Origin: an uncultured Clostridia bacterium
GTDB taxonomy: Bacteria; Bacillota; Clostridia; Christensenellales; Borkfalkiaceae
Reading direction: 5' to 3'
NCBI GenBank assembly: GCA_944328445.1
Contig: CALVHO010000005.1
Coordinates: 1 to 64,000, forward strand
Length of the DNA: 64,000 nucleotides
The notes under the pieces are model-generated. The model worked only from the letters and a program-made list of their open reading frames with translations. It was not told the DNA's origin and did no database searches. Positions 7,493 through 16,454 of this stretch are shown here, piece after piece (the first letter of the stretch is position 1; every line of letters begins with the position of its first letter). Position numbers and translations under genes: made by a program.

Positions 7493-9463
7493 TCATTCGA
7501 GCTCGAAGGCGCCCGTGTACAGCTGGTAGTACACGCCCTTTTGCGCGATGAGCTGGTCGTGCGAGCCGCGCTCGATGATGCGGCCGTGGTCGAGCACCAT
7601 GATGGCGTCCGAGTTCTGGATGGTGGAGAGCCTGTGCGCGATGACGAAGACCGTCCTGCCCTGCATGAGCGCGTCCATGCCCCTCTGCACGAGCGCCTCG
7701 GTGCGGGTATCGATGGAGGAGGTCGCCTCGTCCAGGATCATCACGGGCGGGTCGGCGACGGCCGCGCGCGCGATGGAGATGAGCTGGCGCTGCCCCTGCG
7801 AGAGGTTGGAGGCTTCATGCCGCAGCACGGTGTTGTAGCCCTCGGGCAGGCGGGTGATGAAGTCGTGCGCGTTGGCAAGTTTTGCCGCCTCGATGCACTC
7901 CTCGTCCGTCGCGTCCAGCTTGCCGTAGCGGATGTTCTCCATGATGGTGCCCGTGAACAGGTTGGTATCCTGCAACACGATGCCCATGGAGCGGCGCAGG
8001 TCGGCCTTTTTGATCTTGTTGATGTTGATGCCGTCGTAGCGGATCTTGCCGTCGGCGATGTCGTAGAAGCGGTTCAGAAGGTTGGTGATGGTCGTCTTGC
8101 CCGCGCCCGTGGCGCCGACGAAGGCGATCTTCTGCCCCGGCTTTGCGTAGATGCTGACGTTGTGCAGCACGATCTTTTCGGGCACGTAGCCGAAGTCGAC
8201 GTCGAAGAGGCGGATGTCCCCTTTGAGTTCGGTGTACGTGACCGAGCCGTCGGCATGGTGCGGGTGCCGCCACGCCCACTTGCCCGTACGCTCGGCGCTC
8301 TCGGTGATGGTGCCGTCCTCGGCGATGTTCGCGTTGACGAGGGTGACGTAGCCGTCGTCCGTTTCGGGCTTTTCGTCCAGCAGTTCAAAGATACGGCCCG
8401 CGCCCGCGAGGCCCATGACCACCGAGTTGATCTGCATGGAGACCTGCCCGATGTTGAGGGAGAACTGGCGGGACATGTTCAAGAACGACGCGATGATGGC
8501 GCCCGAGAACGCGCCCCAGCCCGTGACGGAGAGGTTGCGCGCGCCCAGCAGCACCAAAAGCCCCGCCACGATCGCCACGAGCACGAAGGCGAAGTGGCCG
8601 ATGTTCATGATCGCGGGCATGAGGATGTTGCCGTAGGCGTTGGCCTTATCGGAGGCGTCGCAGAGCTCGTCGTTGATCTTGTCGAAGTCTTCCTTGGCGC
8701 GCTCTTCGTGGCAGAACACCTTGATGACCTTCTGCCCGCCCATCATTTCCTCGATGTAGCCTTCGGTCTTGCCGATGACCACCTGCTGCTTGATGAAGTA
8801 CTTGGCGCTGCGGCTGCCGACGAACTTGGCGACGATGGCCATGAGCGCTACGCCCGCAAAGACGACGAACATCAGCCACAGGCTGTACAGCAACATGATG
8901 ACAAAAAGCGTGACCGCGGCGATGATGGAGTAGAACACCTGCGGGATGCTCATGGAGATGAGCTGGCGCAGCGCGTCGGTATCGTTGGTGTAGACGGACA
9001 TGATGTCGCCGTGGGTGTGGGTATCGAAGTAGCGGATGGGCAGCGACTGCATGTCGGCGAACATGTCGTCGCGCACGCGGCGCAGAAAGCCCTGCGTGAC
9101 GATCGCCATGGTCTGGTTGTAGAAGAAGGAGGCACACAGCGCCACCACGTACATGCCGCCCATGGCGCCGATGATGGCGAACAGGTCGGCGCGCAGGCCC
9201 GCCAGCGTATCCTCGATGGCGTTGAAGTCCTGCCCTGCGAGCTTGGAAAGCGGGGTGATGACCTTGTCGATGACGAGGGTCAGAAACACCGAGGAGCTGA
9301 TGCCCGCCGCCGCCGTGACGGCGATGCAGATGAACACCGCGATCAGGCGGCCCTTGTAGTAATGGAAGAGATAGGAGAGCAGGCGGCCGAGCAATTTGAA
9401 GGTATGGATCTTCGGCCTCTTCATGCCCTGCATGGGCAGGGCGGCTTCCGACGTTTTACGCAT
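7493..9463 (-). CDS. ABC exporter half-transporter, catalytically intact subunit
   Basis: One half of a heterodimeric type IV ABC exporter (TM287/288- or BmrCD-like family), probably exporting drugs or other amphiphiles. The 656-residue protein has a six-helix membrane domain, then Walker A GATGAGKTT, signature LSQGQRQ, Walker B MILDEATSSID with the catalytic Glu, and the switch His in VIAHRLS. I chose the start at 9463, which overlaps the upstream gene by eight bases; an in-frame ATG at 9490 is an alternative. It is paired with the degenerate subunit upstream and lies in the MarR-led operon. Confidence 0.9.
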   Translation of the reverse strand: MRKTSEAALPMQGMKRPKIHTFKLLGRLLSYLFHYYKGRLIAVFICIAVTAAAGISSSVFLTLVIDKVITPLSKLAGQDFNAIEDTLAGLRADLFAIIGAMGGMYVVALCASFFYNQTMAIVTQGFLRRVRDDMFADMQSLPIRYFDTHTHGDIMSVYTNDTDALRQLISMSIPQVFYSIIAAVTLFVIMLLYSLWLMFVVFAGVALMAIVAKFVGSRSAKYFIKQQVVIGKTEGYIEEMMGGQKVIKVFCHEERAKEDFDKINDELCDASDKANAYGNILMPAIMNIGHFAFVLVAIVAGLLVLLGARNLSVTGWGAFSGAIIASFLNMSRQFSLNIGQVSMQINSVVMGLAGAGRIFELLDEKPETDDGYVTLVNANIAEDGTITESAERTGKWAWRHPHHADGSVTYTELKGDIRLFDVDFGYVPEKIVLHNVSIYAKPGQKIAFVGATGAGKTTITNLLNRFYDIADGKIRYDGININKIKKADLRRSMGIVLQDTNLFTGTIMENIRYGKLDATDEECIEAAKLANAHDFITRLPEGYNTVLRHEASNLSQGQRQLISIARAAVADPPVMILDEATSSIDTRTEALVQRGMDALMQGRTVFVIAHRLSTIQNSDAIMVLDHGRIIERGSHDQLIAQKGVYYQLYTGAFELE

Positions 9464-11258
9464 TGCTCTCACCCCCTTCCGCGGCCGCACCGATCTTGTT
9501 CTGGGAATAGTACACTTCTTTGTAGATCTCGTTGGAAGCGAGCAGCTCCTCGTGGGTGCCGATGGCGTCGATCCTGCCGCCGTCCATGACGATGATCTTG
9601 TCGGCGTCCTGCACGGACGAGACGCGCTGGGCGATGATGATCTTGGTCACGTTGGGGATCTCGTCGCGGAAGGACTTGCGGATCATGGCGTCCGTCCTGG
9701 TGTCGACGGCACTCGTCGAGTCGTCGAGGATGAGCACCTTCGGGTCTTTGAGCAGGGCGCGCGCGATGCACAGGCGCTGCTTCTGCCCGCCCGAAACGTT
9801 GGTGCCGCCCTGTTCGATGTAGGTATCGTACTTGTCGGGGAAGGCCTGGATAAAATCGTCGGCGCAGGCGAGTTTGCACACGCGCAGCATCTCGTCGTCG
9901 GTGGCGTCCTCTTTGCCCCAGCGCAGGTTGTCCTTGATGGTGCCCGAGAACAGCACGTTCTTTTGCAGCACCATGGCCACCTTGTTGCGCAGCGCTTCGA
10001 GGTCGTAATCCTTCACGTTCACGCCGCCGACGTACACGGCGCCCTCCGTCGTATCGTACAGGCGGGGGATGAGGTTGACGAGCGTCGATTTGGAGGCGCC
10101 CGTGCCGCCCAAAATGCCGATGGTCTCCCCCGAGCGGATGTGCAGGTCCACCCCTTCGAGGGCGAAGCGCTCGGCGTCCTTGGAGTACTTGAAGGAGACG
10201 TTTTCAAACACGATGTCCCCGTCCTTGACTTCCTTGACGGCGTTTTCGGGAGAGACGATGCTGCTCTTTTCGTTGAGCACGGCCACGATGCGCTCGCCCG
10301 AGGTGCGGGCGATGATGATCATGACCAGCACCATCGAAAGCTGCATGACCGCCGAAAGGATCTGCGAGGCGTACATGATGAGCACGGTGAGCTGCTCTTC
10401 GCCGACGACGGCGTCCCCCACCGCGATGCCCGCTTTGAGGTTGTTGCTCGTGATGATGGCCGCCAGCAAAAAGATGAGCAGGAAGGAGAGCCAGATGCAG
10501 AACTGCATCACGGGCCCGCTGACGGCCATGATGCGCTCGGCCAGGGTGAAGTCCTTGCACACGTCTTCGGACGCGGCTTCAAACTTCTTCTTTTCAAAGT
10601 CCTCGCGCACGAAGGATTTGACGACGCGGATGCCCTTGATGTCCTCGCGGACGGAGCGGTTCATGTTGTCGTACTTGTGGAACACGCGCTCGAAGATGGG
10701 GTGCGTTTTGAAGATGATGACGACGAGCACCGCGGCGAGCACGGGCACGAGGGCCAGAAACACCCACGAGATGGTCACGTTGACGGTGAAGGCCATCGCC
10801 AGCGAAAAGATGAGCATGAGCGGGCAGCGGATGGCCACGCGGATGAGCATCATGTACGCCATCTGCACGTTGGTCACGTCCGTCGTCTGGCGGGTCACCA
10901 GAGACGAGGTGGAAAACTTGTCGATGTTGGCAAAGGAATAGTCCTGGATGGCGTAATACATGTCCTTGCGCAGGTTTTTGGCAAACCCCGCGCAGGCGCG
11001 CGCCGCAAAGCGGCCCGACAGCATGCCGAAGGCCAGGGAAAGGACGGCCATCCCCACGAGGATGCCGCCATACACGAGGATGGTGCGCATCTCGACGGCC
11101 TCGGCGGAGTTGACGCCCGTCGGGCTGATCTTGGCGATGAATTCCATGATCACCAGCGGCATCAGGCATTCGAGGACCACTTCCAGCGACACGAAGATCG
11201 GGGAAAGGATGGACGGCGTCTTGTATTCGCGGATACTTTTCGCCAAAGTTTTGATCAT
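9456..11258 (-). CDS. ABC exporter half-transporter, degenerate-site subunit
   Basis: Partner of the 7493-9463 subunit. The 600-residue protein has an N-terminal membrane domain, then Walker A GGTGASKST (Ser where most have Gly), signature VSGGQKQR and Walker B LILDDSTSAVD. The residue after the Walker B Asp is Asp instead of the catalytic Glu, and the switch region reads IIAQRVSS (Gln for His). Both changes mark the non-hydrolysing site known from heterodimeric exporters, so the pair should work as a heterodimer. The MarR gene lies 78 bp upstream in the same direction. Confidence 0.9.
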   Translation of the reverse strand: MIKTLAKSIREYKTPSILSPIFVSLEVVLECLMPLVIMEFIAKISPTGVNSAEAVEMRTILVYGGILVGMAVLSLAFGMLSGRFAARACAGFAKNLRKDMYYAIQDYSFANIDKFSTSSLVTRQTTDVTNVQMAYMMLIRVAIRCPLMLIFSLAMAFTVNVTISWVFLALVPVLAAVLVVIIFKTHPIFERVFHKYDNMNRSVREDIKGIRVVKSFVREDFEKKKFEAASEDVCKDFTLAERIMAVSGPVMQFCIWLSFLLIFLLAAIITSNNLKAGIAVGDAVVGEEQLTVLIMYASQILSAVMQLSMVLVMIIIARTSGERIVAVLNEKSSIVSPENAVKEVKDGDIVFENVSFKYSKDAERFALEGVDLHIRSGETIGILGGTGASKSTLVNLIPRLYDTTEGAVYVGGVNVKDYDLEALRNKVAMVLQKNVLFSGTIKDNLRWGKEDATDDEMLRVCKLACADDFIQAFPDKYDTYIEQGGTNVSGGQKQRLCIARALLKDPKVLILDDSTSAVDTRTDAMIRKSFRDEIPNVTKIIIAQRVSSVQDADKIIVMDGGRIDAIGTHEELLASNEIYKEVYYSQNKIGAAAEGGESNA

Positions 11259-11336
11259 AATGTCTCCTTCAAACTCTCCTTTTCAAAATTCCTGTTCGTT
11301 CACGGGCACCCCGGCGCGCCCTGCGCGCGGGGACAC

Positions 11337-11786
11337 CTAACTTTGCCCCTCCATCTGCGATAGGTTTGCCTTGAACCGGGCAACGTAATCGAAAAAGGCG
11401 TCGAGCTCCGCTTCGGAAAAACCCTTCGTCAGCTCGCGTTCGGTGCGCTCCACCCGCTCTTGCAGCTGGCGGCGCACCTCGGCGGCGCGTTCGGTCAGCA
11501 CGATCTTTTTCAGGCGCGCGTCGTACGGCACGCTCTCGCGGCGGATGAGCCCCGCCCCTTCGAGCGACTGCAACAGTTCGCTCGCCGTCGAGCGGCGGAT
11601 CCTGAATTCCGCCTCCACGTCGCGCTGGAATACGTCCTTGCCCGCGCTGCGGAACAAAAAATTGAGCAGCCAGAACTGGACGCCCGTCAGTTTTCCGTTT
11701 TCGGTCGCGGCAGGGATGTTTTCCAACGTGCGGTCGATGCGCCGCCCGAGCGACTTGACCGCGTAGCCGATGTGCCGTTTGTTCAT
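11337..11786 (-). CDS. MarR-family transcriptional regulator
   Basis: A 149-residue winged-helix regulator of the MarR family. The helix-turn-helix region is around residues 50-75 (DVEAEFRIRRSTASELLQSL) followed by the wing with PYDARLKKIVLT, which matches the family DxR..K/V.LT pattern. First gene of an operon with the two ABC exporter subunits, a standard arrangement in which the repressor senses the transported compound. A perfect palindrome at its own promoter (11804-11820) is the likely binding site, implying autoregulation. Confidence 0.92.
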   Translation of the reverse strand: MNKRHIGYAVKSLGRRIDRTLENIPAATENGKLTGVQFWLLNFLFRSAGKDVFQRDVEAEFRIRRSTASELLQSLEGAGLIRRESVPYDARLKKIVLTERAAEVRRQLQERVERTERELTKGFSEAELDAFFDYVARFKANLSQMEGQS

Positions 11787-11803
11787 GGCAGACCCCGCAA
11801 AAT

Positions 11804-11820
11804 TGTTAGGTTCACTAACA
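11804..11820. promoter_or_regulatory. MarR operator palindrome
   Basis: TGTTAG-GTTCA-CTAACA, six-base perfect arms with five-base spacer, touching the downstream edge of the -10 box. Its TTAG..CTAA core and size resemble known MarR-family sites. Confidence 0.75.
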
Positions 11821-11847
11821 TTATAATGAAAACGAAAAAATTGTCAA
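11820..11847 (-). promoter_or_regulatory. Promoter of the marR-ABC exporter operon
   Basis: Minus strand TTGACA (11842-11847), spacer 16, TATAAT (11820-11825). Both boxes are perfect matches, and the palindrome covers the predicted start site. Confidence 0.85.
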
Positions 11848-11866
11848 CGGAAACGCGGACAAAAAA

Positions 11867-11905
11867 CGCGCCCTTTTGTGAAAAATTATTTCACAAAAAA
11901 GCGCG
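11867..11905 (-). terminator. Terminator of the lacI-family gene
   Basis: AT-rich stem TTTTGTGAAA with TTTCACAAAA, flanked by outer CGCGC/GCGCG arms and followed on the minus strand by T6. It lies about 115 bases past the stop at 12020. Confidence 0.65.
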
Positions 11906-12019
11906 CTCGGCTGTGCGTTGCGTCCGGCCTCCGCCGGGGCGGCTTTGCCCTATCCCGCGGCGCATCCCGCCCGCGGCGGGCGACGAGAAAACGGGCGTTT
12001 TTCCGCGCCCGCGGAAGGG

Positions 12020-13024
12020 TCAGCGGCGGGTGGTCTGCCCCGGCACGATGACGGGAGCGGCGTGCCTCCCCGCATAGGGCGTGGGGGCCTCCTCCCCGCC
12101 CGCCAGCAGCGCGAGCATGGCCTCGGCGCCGCATTCGGCGAAGTCGCGCCCGCCCACGTCGACGGTGGTGATGAAGCGCGGCATTTTCAGCATCTGCTGC
12201 ACGTTGTCGTAGCCGACGACGCCGACGTCCTTGCCGATGGCGACGCCGCGCGCCGAGAGCGCCTCGATGGCGAGGAAGGCGATCATGTCGTTGAAGCAGA
12301 ACACAGCGTCCGCCTTGCTCGCGGCCAGGCAGTCGATGACGGCGGAAAAATCGTCCTCGCGCACGTAAAAGATCCTGTCCTCGGTGAGAGGGATGCCCGC
12401 CGCGGCGAAGGCCTCGGCAAAGCCCTTCTGCCTGTCGAGGCAGACCTTCACGTCGTGCCAGCTGCCCAGGTACGCGGGGCTGCGGTAGCCGCAGGAAAGC
12501 AGGTGCTCGCCCGCCGCGCGGCCGCCCGCCACCTCGTCGGCGGCGACGCCCGCCATGCCGTAGGGGCTGCCGTCACGCCCGAAGATGATGAAGGGAATGC
12601 CCGCGTTTTTGATGAATTCCACCATGTCCTCGGCGGGCTCCAAAAAGGAGAGGATGCCGTCGGGCTTGCGGGCCATCACGCTGCGGATCAGTTCGTAGTC
12701 GACATAGGGAGAGCGGTCGTTGTTGGAAAACATGATGGAGTTGTAGCCGCTCTTTTCAAACCGTTTGGAGATGATGTCCGTCGTGTACGAATAAAAGGGG
12801 TTGACCAGGTCGTCGTACAGGATGGCGATGGTGCGCGTCGAGCCGCTGCGCAGGCCCGAAGCGTTCATGTCCACGATGTAGCCGAGTTCCTTGCAGGCCG
12901 CGTTGACGCGCGCCTCCACATCCTTCGTGTAATACGGCTTTTTGTTGAGAACGCGCGATACGGTGTTGACCGAAAGGCCTGTGCGCGCGGCGATGTCTTT
13001 AAGGGTCACTTTCTTTTTTTCCAT
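12020..13024 (-). CDS. LacI-family transcriptional regulator
   Basis: A 334-residue regulator: N-terminal helix-turn-helix VTLKDIAARTGLSVNTVSRVL (residues 6-26), hinge with SGLRSGSTRTIAI, and a periplasmic-binding-protein-like sensor domain. The ligand is probably a sugar, as is usual in the family, but no sugar gene is adjacent; the ABC exporter operon downstream has its own MarR. It has its own promoter and terminator, so it is a one-gene unit acting on targets elsewhere. Confidence 0.92.
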   Translation of the reverse strand: MEKKKVTLKDIAARTGLSVNTVSRVLNKKPYYTKDVEARVNAACKELGYIVDMNASGLRSGSTRTIAILYDDLVNPFYSYTTDIISKRFEKSGYNSIMFSNNDRSPYVDYELIRSVMARKPDGILSFLEPAEDMVEFIKNAGIPFIIFGRDGSPYGMAGVAADEVAGGRAAGEHLLSCGYRSPAYLGSWHDVKVCLDRQKGFAEAFAAAGIPLTEDRIFYVREDDFSAVIDCLAASKADAVFCFNDMIAFLAIEALSARGVAIGKDVGVVGYDNVQQMLKMPRFITTVDVGGRDFAECGAEAMLALLAGGEEAPTPYAGRHAAPVIVPGQTTRR

Positions 13025-13086
13025 ACAGCCACCTATGCGGAACCATGCCCGCTCCCCCGCGGGGGAACGTTCATTTTATTACGGAT

Positions 13087-13115
13087 ATCATACCATACTT
13101 CGGCAAACATGTCAA
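13087..13115 (-). promoter_or_regulatory. Promoter of the lacI-family gene
   Basis: Minus strand TTGACA (13110-13115), spacer 17, TATGAT (13087-13092). The -35 box lies inside the small dyad ATGT-TG-ACAT, which could be an autoregulatory site; the dyad is too short to be sure. Confidence 0.75.
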
Positions 13116-13214
13116 CATTTCGGTGAAAAAATGACGGCGCCGCGGGCGCAAAATCTTTGATTTTTTCATGGGCGGCGCAAAGCCCCGCCCCGCGCCGCCC
13201 TGCAAGGCAAAATG

Positions 13215-13238
13215 CGGGCGGCCGCTTGCGGCCGCCCG
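13215..13238 (-). terminator. Terminator after the ATC-hydrolase-like gene
   Basis: Perfect 11-bp stem CGGGCGGCCGC with two-base centre, a few bases after the stop at 13243, followed on the minus strand by CATTTTGCC. Confidence 0.55.
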
Positions 13239-13242
13239 TACG

Positions 13243-13893
13243 TTATTCTTTGTTTTTGCCCTTGGCGGGGCGGTGCCCGCGCTTAAAGCGGAATTCGCAG
13301 TAGTCGTGCCCCTCCCCCATCGAACAGGGGCAGGAGGCCTCCACCTGCGGCAGAAGGCCCGCGAACATGCGGCGCTCGTAGTCGCAGAACACGGCGCACA
13401 GTTCGGGGCAGCCGAACTTTTCCGCGATGGTCGCGTACATGCAGGTGCGGATGCGGAAGGAAAGGACGCGGCTGGCCGTTTTCAGCTCCCCGCTCTTCCA
13501 GCCGCCCGCAGCGGGGAACTTGTATTCGATGAAGTTTTTGATGTTGCGGCGGAAAGCGCGGTAGGGAAAAAACCTGCGCATCTGCGCGCCGAGGATGGCA
13601 CCGCTCTCGTCGGCGGCCTTTTCCGTTTCCCGCCGCACCAGCCCCAGCGCCGCCGCCTGGCGGTAGCCGTAGGAAAGCAGCGTCTTGTAATAGGCGATGA
13701 CGGGGTACACGAAGCGTTTGAGCTGCCGTTCGAGGGTGTAGCTATCCTTGTAGTCGGTGGTGACGGCGAGCTCGGCGTACAGCTTGGCCGTGCGGTGGTA
13801 GATCTTTTCCCCGTCCTCATCGCCGAAGCGCGCCTTGCAGCCCGCCCGCAGGGCAGGAAAATCGGTGTCTGCAAAAATATCTGCCCGGTCCAT
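13243..13893 (-). CDS. L-2-amino-thiazoline-4-carboxylate hydrolase-like protein
   Basis: A 216-residue soluble protein that I place, by recall, in the ATC hydrolase-like family (PF14196). Features are ARFGDEDGEKIYHRT near the N-terminus, a mid region with many Arg and Tyr (QMRRFFPYRAFRRN), and a Cys-rich C-terminal third: CMYATIAEKFGCPELCAVFC followed by SCPCSMGEGHDYCEFRF. The start MDRADIFADTD follows from the family and from the promoter at 13940-13968. Most clostridial members have no proven substrate. It diverges from the Fur-rubrerythrin operon, which is common for oxidative-stress genes but does not prove a link. Confidence 0.6.
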   Translation of the reverse strand: MDRADIFADTDFPALRAGCKARFGDEDGEKIYHRTAKLYAELAVTTDYKDSYTLERQLKRFVYPVIAYYKTLLSYGYRQAAALGLVRRETEKAADESGAILGAQMRRFFPYRAFRRNIKNFIEYKFPAAGGWKSGELKTASRVLSFRIRTCMYATIAEKFGCPELCAVFCDYERRMFAGLLPQVEASCPCSMGEGHDYCEFRFKRGHRPAKGKNKE

Positions 13894-13939
13894 GACCTGT
13901 GCCCCTCCGCGCGCGAATTCCCCTCTTTTTCTCCCCTCT

Positions 13940-13968
13940 ATTATACATTCCGCCCGCGCAAAAGTCAA
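13940..13968 (-). promoter_or_regulatory. Promoter of the ATC-hydrolase-like gene
   Basis: Minus strand TTGACT (13963-13968), spacer 17, TATAAT (13940-13945). Confidence 0.75.
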
Positions 13969-13996
13969 CAGGCCTCCGCTTTTTTTCGCCAAACGC

Positions 13997-14024
13997 TTGA
14001 CAAATTTCTTTTTTCGGTTATAAT
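13997..14024 (+). promoter_or_regulatory. Promoter of the fur/perR-rubrerythrin operon
   Basis: TTGACA (13997-14002), spacer 16, TATAAT (14019-14024), followed directly by a Fur/PerR-like palindrome. Confidence 0.85.
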
Positions 14025-14040
14025 ATTAATTGAAACTAAT
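14025..14040. promoter_or_regulatory. Candidate Fur/PerR box
   Basis: ATTAATT-GA-AACTAAT: seven-base arms with one mismatch, right after the -10 box. AT-rich seven-base arms are typical of PerR/Fur sites (usually 7-1-7), so autoregulation is likely. Confidence 0.55.
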
Positions 14041-14057
14041 TTTTGTTAAGGGACCCC

Positions 14058-14435
14058 ATGGAACGGAGAAACACCATCCAGCGCGCGCTCGTCGGCGAGG
14101 CGGTGAAGGGGCTCGACCACCCCGACGCCGAGGAGGTGTTCGAGGCCGTGGCGGCCAGCCACCCGCACATCAGCAAGGCGACCGTGTACAGGAACTTGAA
14201 CCTGCTGGCCGAAGAGGGCGCCATCGGGCGGGTGCGCCTGTGCGCGGGGGCCGACCGCTTCGACAGCCGCACCCAGCCGCACTACCACATGCGCTGCCGC
14301 GCCTGCGGCAAGGTATTCGACGCGCCCCTGCCCCCCATCGCGCCCGAGGCGATGCTCGGCGATACGGGCGGCTTCGCCGTCGAGGGGCATATTTTGGAAT
14401 TTACCGGACTTTGCGCCGGTTGTAAAAAATCATAA
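14058..14435 (+). CDS. Fur-family regulator, probably PerR-like
   Basis: A 125-residue Fur-family repressor. The DNA-binding helix is [19 protein letters not shown]; the dimer domain begins [16 protein letters not shown] with the metal-binding His residues and the first CXXC, and the second CXXC (CAGCKK) is at the C-terminus, forming the structural zinc site. The ATG at 14058 follows AAGGGA at six bases. Rubrerythrin and a rubredoxin fusion follow at once, so a PerR-type peroxide sensor is more likely than an iron regulator; sequence alone does not settle it. Confidence 0.88.
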   Translation: MERRNTIQRALVGEAVKGLDHPDAEEVFEAVAASHPHISKATVYRNLNLLAEEGAIGRVRLCAGADRFDSRTQPHYHMRCRACGKVFDAPLPPIAPEAMLGDTGGFAVEGHILEFTGLCAGCKKS

Positions 14436-14449
14436 CGGAGGACATCACC

Positions 14450-14995
14450 ATGGCAAAAGAGCTCAAAGGCAGCAAGACGGAAGCCAACCTGCAAACCGCC
14501 TTCGCGGGGGAATCGCAGGCGCGCAACAAGTACACCTATTACGCGAGCAAGGCCAAAAAGGAGGGCTACGTGCAGATCGCGGCCCTGTTTGAGGAGACGG
14601 CCAACAACGAAAAGGAGCACGCGAAGATCTGGTTCAAGCTGCTGCACGGCGGAGACGTGCCCGCGACGGAGGCGAACCTCGCGGACGCGGCCGCGGGCGA
14701 AAACTACGAATGGACGGACATGTACGCCACCTTCGCCAAAGAGGCCAAAGAAGAGGGCTTCGACCACATCGCCTTCCTCTTTGAAAAGGTGGGAGAGATC
14801 GAGCGCGAACACGAAAAGCGCTACCTCGCCCTGTTGAAGAACGTGAAGGAAGGCATCGTGTTCTCCCGCGACGAGGACATGATCTGGCAGTGCAGCAACT
14901 GCGGGCACATCGTGGTGGGCAAAAAGGCGCCCGAGGTCTGCCCCGTCTGCGCGCACCCCAAGGCCTATTTCCAGATCAAAGCGGACAATTATTGA
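14450..14995 (+). CDS. rbr: Rubrerythrin
   Basis: Reduces hydrogen peroxide in anaerobes using a diiron site and a C-terminal rubredoxin domain. The 181-residue protein has diiron-ligand motifs [24 protein letters not shown] and [14 protein letters not shown] [13 protein letters not shown], then the rubredoxin-like end WQCSNCGH and [11 protein letters not shown] with two CXXC pairs. It begins 14 bases after the Fur-family gene with a CGGAGG ribosome binding site. The downstream flavin reductase-rubredoxin fusion is the likely electron donor. Confidence 0.95.
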   Translation: MAKELKGSKTEANLQTAFAGESQARNKYTYYASKAKKEGYVQIAALFEETANNEKEHAKIWFKLLHGGDVPATEANLADAAAGENYEWTDMYATFAKEAKEEGFDHIAFLFEKVGEIEREHEKRYLALLKNVKEGIVFSRDEDMIWQCSNCGHIVVGKKAPEVCPVCAHPKAYFQIKADNY

Positions 14996-15049
14996 GCGGC
15001 CCCGCCGCGGACGCGGCGCGCGTTCATGCACAAGGCAAGGGAGACAGCT

Positions 15050-15679
15050 ATGGATCCGAAAGCGTTTTACGACCTCTCCTACGGGGTATACATCGTTTCC
15101 GCGTGGGACAACGGGCGGCCGACGGGCTGTACCGCCAACAGCGCGATACAGGTCACGTCCTCGCCCGCCACGGTGCTCGTGAGCATCAACAAGGACAACC
15201 ACACCAACCGCTGCATCGCCGACTGCGGGCACTTCGCCGTTTCGGTGCTGCATGAACAGAGCGACCCCGCCGTCATCGGCACCTTCGGCTTCCGTTCGGG
15301 CAAGGACTTCGACAAGTTCGCCGCCGTCCCCTACGACGTAAAGGACAAGATGCCCGTCGTGCGCGACAGCTGCGCCTACATCGCCTGCAAGGTGATCGGC
15401 ACCATGGATACCCCCACCCACACCGTGTTTTTGGGGGAAGTGTTCGGCGCGGAAAAGACGGGCGGCGGCCGCCCCATGACGTATGCGTACTACCACAACG
15501 TCATCAAGGGCAAGACGGCCAAAAACGCCCCCACCTACCAGGCCGAAACGCCCGCGCCCGCGGGCAAACGGGTGTGCTCGGTGTGCGGGTACGTATACGA
15601 AGGCGACTTCGACGCCCTGCCCGATGACTGGACCTGCCCCGTGTGCGGGCAGCCCAAGAGCGCGTTCCGCAAAGCCTGA
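15050..15679 (+). CDS. Flavin reductase-rubredoxin fusion (high molecular weight rubredoxin)
   Basis: A 209-residue fusion: residues 1 to about 150 are a flavin reductase-like FMN-binding domain ([32 protein letters not shown]), and the last 45 are a rubredoxin with [19 protein letters not shown] and [11 protein letters not shown]. Such proteins (Hrb in Moorella) pass electrons from NAD(P)H to rubrerythrin or flavodiiron proteins. The start at 15050 follows AAGGGAG. The gene order regulator-rubrerythrin-Hrb makes a compact peroxide-reducing unit ending at the terminator 15715-15742. Confidence 0.9.
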   Translation: MDPKAFYDLSYGVYIVSAWDNGRPTGCTANSAIQVTSSPATVLVSINKDNHTNRCIADCGHFAVSVLHEQSDPAVIGTFGFRSGKDFDKFAAVPYDVKDKMPVVRDSCAYIACKVIGTMDTPTHTVFLGEVFGAEKTGGGRPMTYAYYHNVIKGKTAKNAPTYQAETPAPAGKRVCSVCGYVYEGDFDALPDDWTCPVCGQPKSAFRKA

Positions 15680-15714
15680 AAAACATCCTTGCGGCACACG
15701 ACCAAAACATGCAG

Positions 15715-15742
15715 GCGGCGCCCCGAACGGGGCGCCGCTTTT
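15715..15742 (+). terminator. Terminator of the rubrerythrin operon
   Basis: Stem GCGGCGCCCC with GGGGCGCCGC around a GAAC loop, then TTTT. Confidence 0.8.
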
Positions 15743-15830
15743 GCCTGCCCGCGGGTCGTGGTCCGCGGCCTTTGCCCGCGGGCGGGGCAGACGAAAATAT
15801 GACCGCGTCGTGTTTATTTTTTAATATCGA

Positions 15831-15859
15831 TTGACATTCACACCCGCAGATGGTATACT
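15831..15859 (+). promoter_or_regulatory. Promoter of the small membrane protein gene
   Basis: TTGACA (15831-15836), spacer 17, TATACT (15854-15859). Confidence 0.8.
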
Positions 15860-15921
15860 GAACATGAAAAAGGGGCCGCGCAGCTGTGCCCCCGGCGTGT
15901 GAGAGAACAGGAGAAGATCCC

Positions 15922-16320
15922 GTGAGAGAATTGTTCCGCTTTATCCACCACATCAGCAAAATGGGAAGCGCGGGCGGCGGAAAGCGCGTGTTTTACGCCC
16001 TGCTGCACATCGTTGCCGTCGTGCTCGCCTTCGCGGCGGGGTACGGCGCGTACTGGCTGTTTGCAAACTTTTCCAACCTCCTGTCCCAAAATTTGCTCAT
16101 TATCCTGATCTTTATCCCGGCCGTCATCGTCTGCGTGGGGGCGGCCATCCTCTTCTTTTTGCAGGGCGCCGTCGCGCAGGTCATCCTCATCGTCTTTGCA
16201 GCCATCGGCATCAAGGACCCCGAGGAGCGCGCGGGGAACATCGTGGCGCTGCTCATCGCCGTGCTCAGCCTCGTGGCGCTCGGCGTCATCGCGGCGATCG
16301 TGTTCACCACCGTCCTTTGA
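15922..16320 (+). CDS. Small three-helix membrane protein of unknown function
   Basis: A 132-residue protein I do not recognise. It has three hydrophobic segments: FYALLHIVAVVLAFAAGYGA, LLIILIFIPAVIVCVGAAIL with following hydrophobic stretch, and ALLIAVLSLVALGVIAAIVF at the C-terminus. I chose the GTG at 15922 because AGGAG lies seven bases upstream; an ATG at 15961 has no such site. It stands alone with its own promoter and terminator. No catalytic motif is visible. Confidence 0.75.
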   Translation: MRELFRFIHHISKMGSAGGGKRVFYALLHIVAVVLAFAAGYGAYWLFANFSNLLSQNLLIILIFIPAVIVCVGAAILFFLQGAVAQVILIVFAAIGIKDPEERAGNIVALLIAVLSLVALGVIAAIVFTTVL

Positions 16321-16362
16321 CGCGCGGTCCTGTCCGTAAAACGGCATAACGTATACGAAAAT

Positions 16363-16384
16363 AAGGGAGCGCGCGCTCCCTTTT
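16363..16384. terminator. Bidirectional terminator
   Basis: Palindrome AAGGGAGCGC-GCGCTCCCTT with T-tracts on both sides (TTTT on plus, TTATTTT on minus). It ends the plus-strand membrane protein gene and could also serve the minus-strand gene ending at 16455. A second GC-rich hairpin follows at about 16390-16420. Confidence 0.75.
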
Positions 16385-16454
16385 CTGATCGCGGCGGCGG
16401 AACGGACGTTCCGCCGCCGCTTTGTTTACTTTGCGGAAAGGGCCGCGGGGCCGT

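Noticed and set aside
12020..13024. LacI-family gene as regulator of the ABC exporter downstream
   Set aside because: It has its own terminator, and the exporter operon has its own MarR, promoter and operator.
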